Positions 18,131 to 23,367 of a stretch of 23,367 nucleotides of DNA are shown piece after piece. The stretch's first letter is position 1. Every line of letters starts with the position of its first letter. The DNA is from an uncultured Lacticaseibacillus sp. (GTDB lineage: Bacteria; Bacillota; Bacilli; Lactobacillales; Lactobacillaceae): the NCBI GenBank assembly GCA_934293835.1, contig CAKQZO010000007.1:1-23367 (forward strand). The letters are read 5' to 3'. The notes under the pieces are model-generated. The model ran no database searches. It saw only the letters and a list, made by a program, of their open reading frames with translations, and had not been told where the DNA came from. A program made the translations under genes and the position numbers.

Positions 18131-18826
18131 CTAGTGCGCTAAGGTTGCAAAAACTTGCTGAGCATCGGCGACCAGCATGTGCGCCTCATCAGGCAGTTCC
18201 AGCGCCTCACGATTCACCGCCACCAGCGTCGCGTCCGGCTGAGCATACTGCAACAACCCCGCAAACGGATAAACGACCAAGCTCGTGCCCACAACTACGA
18301 TTAAATCGGCAGCGGCGATCGCCGTGACGGCCGCAGTGACCACCCTAGGCGCGATCGGCTCGCCATACAGCACAATGTCCGGGCGAATCACGCCACCATC
18401 GGCCGCATGCATATCGGAGGTACGGTATTGGTCGAAAGTAAATGTCTGCCCACATTTTTGACAATACAAGCGATACAAGTTGCCGTGAAACTCGACGACA
18501 TGCTTGGCGCCGGCTTGGCGATCGAGGCCGTCGACGTTTTGGGTGACGATCCAGCCCTTCGCGTTCGTTATCGCGGCCATGGTAGTGTGTATCACGTTCG
18601 GCTTCGCCTCAGGATGATACATGTTTGCCAAGACCCACCGGTGAAAATCCTCATGATGCTGAGCCAAATGAGCGGTCGCCAACATATGTTCCGGACGCTC
18701 ATCGGCGCCGGCATACAAGCCGCCTTTGCTGCGATAATCCGGAATGCCAGACGCGGTGGACACACCGGCCCCAGTGAGAAAGACGACCTTGTGCGCCTGC
18801 TCAAGCGCACGACGTAAATCAAACAT
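18131..18826 (-). CDS. cobB: Sir2-family NAD-dependent protein deacylase
   Basis: A 231-residue sirtuin that removes acyl groups from lysine using NAD+, yielding O-acyl-ADP-ribose and nicotinamide. NAD-binding GAGVSTASGIPDYR is at 19-32, TQNVDGLD at 95-102, the catalytic His at 114 in EFHG, and RPDIVLYGE at 148-156; a late GTSL motif is also present. The zinc module is unusual: the first pair C122/C125 is normal, but the second CxxC, expected directly before GGVIRPD, reads H140-A-A-D143. His and Asp can bind zinc, so the site may still be metallated. AAGGAGGG stands ahead of the ATG. It lies 17 bases after the HExxH protein gene. Deacetylase identity is well supported; acyl preference is unknown. 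Confidence 0.93.
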   Translation of the reverse strand: MFDLRRALEQAHKVVFLTGAGVSTASGIPDYRSKGGLYAGADERPEHMLATAHLAQHHEDFHRWVLANMYHPEAKPNVIHTTMAAITNAKGWIVTQNVDGLDRQAGAKHVVEFHGNLYRLYCQKCGQTFTFDQYRTSDMHAADGGVIRPDIVLYGEPIAPRVVTAAVTAIAAADLIVVVGTSLVVYPFAGLLQYAQPDATLVAVNREALELPDEAHMLVADAQQVFATLAH

Positions 18827-18843
18827 CGCTGTCCCTCCTTGGC

Positions 18844-19794
18844 CTAGCGCACGGTGTAGTCGAGGTGATAGGCCTCAAGCAATTCCCCGACCGGTTGTTG
18901 GTAGAGACTCTGGAAGGCGGCCGGCGAGGTGTCTTTCAGCGGCAGGACAAAGGCGTTTTGACCGTCACCCTTGCCCATGGCAACATAGGCCGGCTGCTTG
19001 GTCTCGCGATCACGATACGCCGAATGCTTGAGCTCGAACACCTGGTTCAGACTCAGGCGTAGCTGGCGCGCCGACAACACTGGCGGTAGCGTTGCAAATT
19101 CAGCGTTATCCAGCGGCTGAAACCCGGCCGCTTGAATCAAGGCGTTGAAGCGGCCGAACAAATTTACCACCGCGCGGCGATAGGCGAACGGCGAAGCAAT
19201 CGGCTTCGTCGTCAGGGTCGCATAAAGTGCTGAGGCGATTGCCAACGCCCGCGGGTAGCGCTGCTGCCATTGAGCGTGTTGTTCACGACTCCCACCGTCG
19301 GCAAACAGCGTCATGTGATCAAACAGCGACAAGCTGCGATAGATCAGCAGCTGATCGCCTTCAGCAGGCTCTGGGGTCAACACCGATTCAAAGCCGGCGC
19401 TCAACTGGGCTTCTTGCGTCGCTCCCAAGAACCCATGCGCGCGTTGCCAACCGGCGATGACGATGTGCAACGCAGCCGCCGACAATGCTGTGGCGGTCGC
19501 ATAATGCTGCCGATCCAACTCCGGCATGCCGGTCAACAGATGATATTGTAGTTGCGGATAGCCGTTGGCCGCATAATCCATGTGCATCAGCTCATGGCTC
19601 AGCGTGTAGGCCACATCGGTCGTATCCGTCACCTGCACCAACAGCTCTCCGTTAGGCTGCAGTCGCTCTTGCGATTGGCTGTGCAATAGTTGGCCGCTGG
19701 CCGCACCTGAGATGTCGAGCCGCACCGGCATCGTATACCCTTGCTGGACGTGTTCGAATAAAGCTTGCAACTGTGGATCTTTCAATTCTGTCAT
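18844..19794 (-). CDS. HExxH-containing protein of the lactobacillar 'IpaB/EvcA family'
   Basis: A 316-residue protein without signal peptide or membrane helix, so probably cytoplasmic. It carries a zinc-peptidase-like HELMH at about 67-71, set in YTLSHELMHMDYA, where a hydrophobic helix would hold the two His residues. From memory such proteins are annotated 'IpaB/EvcA family' in lactobacilli, a label with no demonstrated function. A third zinc ligand is not obvious; Glu or His residues in the following 40-60 residues are candidates. A peptidase role is inferred from the motif alone. The ATG at 19794 follows AAGGAG; the GTG one codon earlier is less likely. It lies 15 bases after the PHP gene and 17 before the sirtuin gene, clearly within one transcript. 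Confidence 0.75.
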   Translation of the reverse strand: MTELKDPQLQALFEHVQQGYTMPVRLDISGAASGQLLHSQSQERLQPNGELLVQVTDTTDVAYTLSHELMHMDYAANGYPQLQYHLLTGMPELDRQHYATATALSAAALHIVIAGWQRAHGFLGATQEAQLSAGFESVLTPEPAEGDQLLIYRSLSLFDHMTLFADGGSREQHAQWQQRYPRALAIASALYATLTTKPIASPFAYRRAVVNLFGRFNALIQAAGFQPLDNAEFATLPPVLSARQLRLSLNQVFELKHSAYRDRETKQPAYVAMGKGDGQNAFVLPLKDTSPAAFQSLYQQPVGELLEAYHLDYTVR

Positions 19795-19809
19795 CACACT
19801 CTCCTTGCG

Positions 19810-20589
19810 TTAAAACGTGACCAATGTCGGCTGATGGTCTTGATACACCGCCAATTGCGTAATCTGATGTTGATGCAAGAACGTCTTGGCTTGGGCGAAT
19901 GCCATCTGGAACTTATCAGCATCATGCGCATCGCTCCCCAGGGTAAACAACTGACCGCCGAGCGCCTGATACCAAGGAATCACCAGGTCGTATAACGCGG
20001 CATCGTGCCACATATACATCGACTTGGTGTTGAGCTCGAAGGCCATGTGCTTGGCGATGATTTCCGTCAAAATCTCCCGGATCGTCGGCCGCGCCCAGGC
20101 GGCCAACTCAGCAGGGGTCACGTCGACGACCCGCAAGCCATACTCAAAGTGCGCCAAGACATCCGCCCCGTCAAAGCGGCGCACCCCTGCCAGCATCCGT
20201 GCATAGTAAGCCTGCACCAAGGCCTTTTTATCGACGGTCTTGAAGTGGTCGTCTTGAAAATCATATTCGCCGTTGTGATGGAAGCTCAACAAGACGAGGT
20301 CATAGCGATTCGCGTCGAGATACTGATAAATATCGTCGAGTTTCGGTTCATAATAACCGACTTCAATGCCGCGCAAGAACTGGTTGGGATACTTGGCATG
20401 CAACGCGTCAAGCTTGGTCACATAAGCGGCATAGTCCGGCTTGTTGTCGCCGCCGTGATCGTCTGGATTGGCCATCTCTAGGTGCTCGGTGGTCACAAAC
20501 GGCTGCTTCGTTTGTGCGAGATAATCTTCAAACTGGGCGTCAGAATCAAAGGAGAAATAAGTGTGAACATGCTGATCATAATATGGCAT
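19810..20589 (-). CDS. PHP-domain phosphoesterase (histidinol-phosphatase HisJ/HisK-like)
   Basis: A 259-residue PHP-fold metal-dependent phosphoesterase. Metal ligands are visible in DQHVHT (H7, H9), TTEHLEM (E35, H36), GIEVGYY (E75/76), SFHH (about 103-105), HFEYG (about H147) and GSDAHDA (D220, H222), which together make the trinuclear site. The nearest named group is L-histidinol-phosphate phosphatase, but no his genes are near, and many lactobacillar members have unknown phosphomonoester substrates. GGGGG stands 7 bases before the ATG. It is the first gene of the four-gene run. The promoter was not identified with confidence in the 210-base divergent spacer (20590-20799), which it shares with the PEBP gene. 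Confidence 0.88.
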   Translation of the reverse strand: MPYYDQHVHTYFSFDSDAQFEDYLAQTKQPFVTTEHLEMANPDDHGGDNKPDYAAYVTKLDALHAKYPNQFLRGIEVGYYEPKLDDIYQYLDANRYDLVLLSFHHNGEYDFQDDHFKTVDKKALVQAYYARMLAGVRRFDGADVLAHFEYGLRVVDVTPAELAAWARPTIREILTEIIAKHMAFELNTKSMYMWHDAALYDLVIPWYQALGGQLFTLGSDAHDADKFQMAFAQAKTFLHQHQITQLAVYQDHQPTLVTF

Positions 20590-20799
20590 TGCATAACCCC
20601 CTATGCAGATACTGTGTTACTCTAAGACTACCATTTTATCGGTCACCAGAACACGAAAGTCTCTTCGATATCAATCTTGGCCTCGCAGACAACCTCCAAA
20701 AGCCACCATTTTCGCAAGCAGCCGTTTGGTCGCCAAAGCCAAGCTATGTTAATCTGAGGTGAAGACACGCAAATCAAATCTTGAAAGTAGGTGCATCTG

Positions 20800-21309
20800 A
20801 TGCAGATCTCCGTTCCTTTAACGCAAGGCTTCTTGGCCGCTCGCTTCGGCAAGTACGCCGAGCCCGCCGATTGCTACAAAGGCTACCCGAAGCGCAGCTT
20901 CCCCATCACGATCAGCGCTGCGCCACAAGCGACGGCAAGCTTTGCGGTGTGGCTCATCGATTACGACGCGGTGCCGGTATCTGGCTTTCCTTGGATCCAC
21001 TGGAACATCGCTAACCTGCCCGGCGACATCACCCAGATTCCAGAAGATGCCAGCCGCACGCACACCTTGACCATGGTTGAAGGCAACAACGCCAATGCCG
21101 GGAGTCTGATCCACCAAAGCGATCCGCTGATCAGCCAAGGCTATGTCGGCCCGCAACCGCCTAACGCCGACCACGCCTACACCCTGACCGTTTTTGCCCT
21201 CGATACCATGCTTGCGCTTCGCGCCGGTTTCTGGCTGAATGAGGCACGCCACGCCATGGCCGGCCACATCTTAGCCGAAACCAGCATCGACTTATGGTCA
21301 CGCGCGTGA
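20800..21309 (+). CDS. YbhB/YbcL-family (phosphatidylethanolamine-binding-like) protein
   Basis: A 169-residue protein of the PEBP/Raf-kinase-inhibitor-like family, cytoplasmic and without signal peptide. The ligand-pocket signatures are present: DYDAVPVSGFPWIHWNIANLP (about 54-74) and GYVGPQPPNADHAYTLTVFALD (about 114-135). Bacterial members have no agreed function. The frame is open to a GTG at 20791, but AGGTG lies within it, so the ATG at 20800 is used. A poor promoter can be proposed upstream (TTGGTC, 16 bases, GTTAAT, about 20727-20754). The gene is divergent from the PHP operon and followed by the reductase-like gene, which has its own promoter. Confidence 0.9.
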   Translation: MQISVPLTQGFLAARFGKYAEPADCYKGYPKRSFPITISAAPQATASFAVWLIDYDAVPVSGFPWIHWNIANLPGDITQIPEDASRTHTLTMVEGNNANAGSLIHQSDPLISQGYVGPQPPNADHAYTLTVFALDTMLALRAGFWLNEARHAMAGHILAETSIDLWSRA

Positions 21310-21346
21310 TTTTTCTGGCTATGGTACGGTAGAATCCGTCCAGGCT

Positions 21347-21375
21347 ATGATACCGTTTACATTTTGTGATATACT
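21347..21375 (+). promoter_or_regulatory. Promoter of the DHFR-like gene
   Basis: ATGATA (21347-21352), a 17-base spacer and TATACT (21370-21375), with TGA directly before the hexamer giving an extended -10. It ends 31 bases ahead of the ATG. An imperfect direct repeat (GGCTATG..., 21317-21330 and 21343-21356) overlaps the -35. Confidence 0.65.
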
Positions 21376-21406
21376 GAACTCATACATGAAAGACGAGGTG
21401 GGCAGT

Positions 21407-21934
21407 ATGGCACGAAATGTGATCTTGTACTTAGCAGAGAGTCTCGACGGTTTCATCGCAGAACCAGATGGCAGCACCGCATGGTTGTCGGCGCTGGGCT
21501 CCAGCGCCGCCGATGATGCCTATCAGCGCTTCTACGCTGGCATCGACACCGTGTTGATGGGCCGCAAGACCTATCAGCGGGCACTGCGGCTGGCTGGCAG
21601 TTACCCGTATAGCGATAAAGAAAGCTACGTCTTCTCAACGACCTTACACGACACCGACGATCCGACGACCGTCGTTGCCGGCAACGTGCCCGGCTTCGTT
21701 CGCCAGCTTAAGGCCAAAAAGGGCAAAGACATCTGGTTAGTCGGCGGCGCCGATATTTTCACCGAACTCCTCCAGGCAGGGTTGATCGATGAGCTGATCA
21801 TCACGGTTGCGCCAGTCTTGTTAGGTGAAGGCATTTCGCTCGTCGCCAGCGGCGTCAACAACGTCAATCTAGACCTGACCAAAGTCGAGAAGTTAGACCA
21901 ATTGACCGCCTTGCATTACTCGGTTCAACACTAA
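21407..21934 (+). CDS. RibD C-terminal / dihydrofolate reductase-like protein (YyaP/YwjB type)
   Basis: A 175-residue reductase-fold protein. The N terminus NVILYLAESLDGFIAEPDGS, the DTVLMGRKTYQ segment around residue 47, IWLVGGADIFTELL in the C-terminal half and DELIITVAPVLLGEG are typical of the family (NADPH-binding, like the RibD reductase domain). It is not the essential folate enzyme, and its substrate is unknown. GAGGTGG is 5 bases before the ATG at 21407. The open frame reaches 21347, but that part contains the promoter and cannot be coding. It is a single-gene unit ending in a shared terminator. Confidence 0.9.
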   Translation: MARNVILYLAESLDGFIAEPDGSTAWLSALGSSAADDAYQRFYAGIDTVLMGRKTYQRALRLAGSYPYSDKESYVFSTTLHDTDDPTTVVAGNVPGFVRQLKAKKGKDIWLVGGADIFTELLQAGLIDELIITVAPVLLGEGISLVASGVNNVNLDLTKVEKLDQLTALHYSVQH

Positions 21935-21941
21935 GCCATGC

Positions 21942-21991
21942 AAAAGCACCCCTACGCATCACGTCAACGTGAGCGCAGAGGTGCTTTTTTT
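21942..21991. terminator. Bidirectional terminator between convergent genes
   Basis: AAAGCACC with CCTACGC pairs with GCGCAGA and GGTGCTTT across a loop that holds a further CACGT/ACGTG pairing. The plus-strand tail is seven T residues; the minus-strand tail is TTTTGC. The plus T-run overlaps the stop codon of the purine permease gene (21990-21992). Confidence 0.88.
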
Positions 21992-23303
21992 AACCGACGT
22001 TCAAGATCCACATGAAGCCGATAAAGACGAAGAACAAGGCGTACATGATCGGGCTGACTTGTTTGCCGCGCTTGGCCGCAAGCATCGTGATCGGATACAT
22101 GATGAAGCCTAGCGCGATTCCGTCGGAGATGCTATAAGTCAACGGCATGCCCAACAAAATCAAGAAACTCGGAATCGCGATCGCCATGTCATCCCACTTG
22201 ATTTGGCGCAGGGACTGCGCCATCAAGACCCCGACGATGATCAGTGCCGGCGCGGTGACCTGCGTTGTCACAACTGCCAACAACGGTGAGAAAAACAAAC
22301 CAAACAAGAAGAAGACCCCGGTAGTCACAGCAGTCAACCCAGAACGACCGCCAACCGCGATCCCGGCGCTAGATTCAACATAGGCGCCGACAGGGCTGGT
22401 CCCTAACACCGACCCGACCAGCATCGCGGTGGAGTCGGAAGCCAGTGCCTTGCCGACCCGCGGCATTTTGTTATCCTTCATGAAGCCTGCCTGATTGGCC
22501 AAGCCCACCAAAGTGCCTGCAGTATCGAAGAAGGTCACCAGCAAGAACGTCAAGACCACCACAACCAGCTGCAGCGAGTTGATATCGCCGATATGCTTCA
22601 CCGCCACGCCGAATGTCGGGGCAAGTGACGGCGCGGGCGAAATGATTGCGCTCGGCACGTGAATCAAGCCGGTGCCTAATCCCAGCAGGGTCGTCAACAC
22701 CATCCCGATGAAAATGCCACCGGGCACGCGGCGGACCATCAGCACCGCCGTCACGACTAACCCGAAGATTGTGAGCCACGTCGTCCCCACGCTCAAGTCG
22801 CCTAAGCCGACCAAGGTCGACTTGTTAGCGACGATCAGGCCACCATCAGACAGGCCTAAAAAGGCGATGAACAGCCCAATCCCACCAGAGATCGCATACT
22901 TCAGGTCGGCGGGAATCGCATCGATGATCATCTCACGCAGCTTGAAGATCGTAATCAAGATGAAGATCAACGAGGCGACGAACACGCCGGCTAAGGCCGT
23001 CTGCCAGGGAATCTTCATCCCGATACAAACCGAGTAGGCGAAAAAGGCGTTGATGCCCAATGCCGGCGCCGTCGCGATCGGATACTTCGCGAGCAACCCC
23101 ATCAACAGACACCCGAGTGCCGACGACAGTGCGGTGGCGGTGAACACCGCCCCTTTGTCCATCCCAGAAGCCCCCAGTACGGATGGATTAACGAACAATA
23201 TATAGGCCATCGAGATGAACGTGGTGAAGCCCGCCAGAATCTCGCGACGAACCGTCGTGTGGCGCTGTTCAAGCTCAAAATAGGCAAGTAACTTCTTTGT
23301 CAA
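21990..23303 (-). CDS. NCS2-family purine permease (PbuG/PbuO, AzgA type)
   Basis: A 437-residue membrane transporter with about twelve to fourteen hydrophobic segments, of the AzgA-like NCS2 group that takes up guanine, hypoxanthine and/or adenine with protons. Signatures are ILAGFTTFISMAYILFVNP (about 21-39), APALGINAFFAY (about 79-90), TFFDTAGTLVGLANQ in the middle and SPVGAYVESSAGIAVGGRSG after it. The frame is open to 23342, but GGAGG lies in that extension with 7 bases to a TTG at 23303, which is the likely start (MTKKLLAYFELEQRH). A PurBox-like sequence and a -10 hexamer lie upstream. Base specificity cannot be told from sequence. Confidence 0.93.
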   Translation of the reverse strand: MTKKLLAYFELEQRHTTVRREILAGFTTFISMAYILFVNPSVLGASGMDKGAVFTATALSSALGCLLMGLLAKYPIATAPALGINAFFAYSVCIGMKIPWQTALAGVFVASLIFILITIFKLREMIIDAIPADLKYAISGGIGLFIAFLGLSDGGLIVANKSTLVGLGDLSVGTTWLTIFGLVVTAVLMVRRVPGGIFIGMVLTTLLGLGTGLIHVPSAIISPAPSLAPTFGVAVKHIGDINSLQLVVVVLTFLLVTFFDTAGTLVGLANQAGFMKDNKMPRVGKALASDSTAMLVGSVLGTSPVGAYVESSAGIAVGGRSGLTAVTTGVFFLFGLFFSPLLAVVTTQVTAPALIIVGVLMAQSLRQIKWDDMAIAIPSFLILLGMPLTYSISDGIALGFIMYPITMLAAKRGKQVSPIMYALFFVFIGFMWILNVG

Positions 23304-23316
23304 AATATAGCCTCCA

Positions 23317-23329
23317 AAAAACGAACTTT
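23317..23329 (+). promoter_or_regulatory. PurBox-like sequence in the purine permease leader
   Basis: AAAAACGAACTTT matches the PurBox consensus AWWWCCGAACWWT at 12 of 13 positions. It lies between the putative -10 and the ribosome site of the permease gene, on the opposite strand. Only one box is seen. PurR control would fit the gene product. Confidence 0.45.
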
Positions 23330-23350
23330 GTTTCTGAAACAACGGCTATA

Positions 23351-23356
23351 ATCATA
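23351..23356 (-). promoter_or_regulatory. Possible -10 of the purine permease gene
   Basis: TATGAT on the minus strand (5 of 6) lies about 48 bases ahead of the TTG start. The -35 would fall beyond the right edge, so the promoter cannot be confirmed, nor can a riboswitch farther upstream be excluded. Confidence 0.4.
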
Positions 23357-23367
23357 CAATAATAAAC

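Noticed and set aside
18131..19794. Sirtuin plus neighbour as a Sir2-based antiphage system
   Set aside because: The protein is a compact CobB-like deacylase with catalytic motifs, not a long SIR2 defence fusion, and there are no known defence partners or mobile-element marks. Kept only as an operon of interest.
21347..21406. 20-residue N-terminal extension of the DHFR-like protein
   Set aside because: This segment contains the -35, the extended -10 and the ribosome site, so it is upstream of translation.

Overview
The window looks like a chromosomal segment of a low-G+C-phylum (Firmicutes) lactic acid bacterium, most likely a high-GC member of the Lactobacillaceae (Lacticaseibacillus- or Schleiferilactobacillus-like). 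The reasons are protein similarity recognised by eye, strong GGAGG-type ribosome sites, TTG/GTG starts, and the neighbourhood metG / tatD-rnmV-rsmA / veg / ispE, which is typical of lactobacilli. Species assignment is inference. There are no rRNA or tRNA genes, CRISPR arrays, insertion sequences or phage genes that I can see. Nineteen genes are well supported, plus one candidate 36-residue ORF.

Layout from left to right. (a) 163-2329, minus strand: a CDF zinc/cation efflux protein with its own promoter, and a DUF2075 (Schlafen-group-3 helicase-like) ATPase. (b) 2406-5989, minus strand: the housekeeping block tatD-rnmV-rsmA (overlapping genes, one promoter), veg (own promoter and terminator) and ispE (own terminator). 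(c) 6130-12232, minus strand: gltB and gltD, both subunits of NADPH glutamate synthase. They sit between tatD and metG, where lactobacilli usually have nothing, and have their own terminator and a probable promoter carrying a dyad. (d) 12233-12645: a 413-base AT-richer spacer with the gltB control region, a possible 36-residue ORF and the metG terminator. (e) 12646-14622 metG, and 14763-16047 a NUDIX hydrolase overlapping a DUF72 protein, all minus strand. (f) 16200-17348, plus strand: an orphan MsmK/UgpC-type sugar ABC ATPase whose promoter contains a near-perfect cre (CcpA) site between the -35 and -10. (g) 17505-20589, minus strand: a tight four-gene run of PHP phosphoesterase, HExxH protein (called IpaB/EvcA family in lactobacilli), sirtuin and TMEM175-like channel. 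(h) 20800-21934, plus strand: a YbhB/PEBP-family protein and a RibD-C/DHFR-like reductase. (i) 21990-23303, minus strand: an NCS2 purine permease with a PurBox-like sequence in its leader.

Most of the window is ordinary housekeeping and transport. The parts most worth a second look are the four-gene PHP/HExxH/sirtuin/TMEM175 operon, the sirtuin's altered zinc site (second CxxC replaced by HxxD), the gltBD insertion with its dyad promoter, and the unexplained small ORF upstream of gltB. I found no clear evidence of a wholly new defence or mobile system. In several genes the longest reading frame begins upstream of the ribosome site; starts given here are placed downstream of the visible Shine-Dalgarno sequence.
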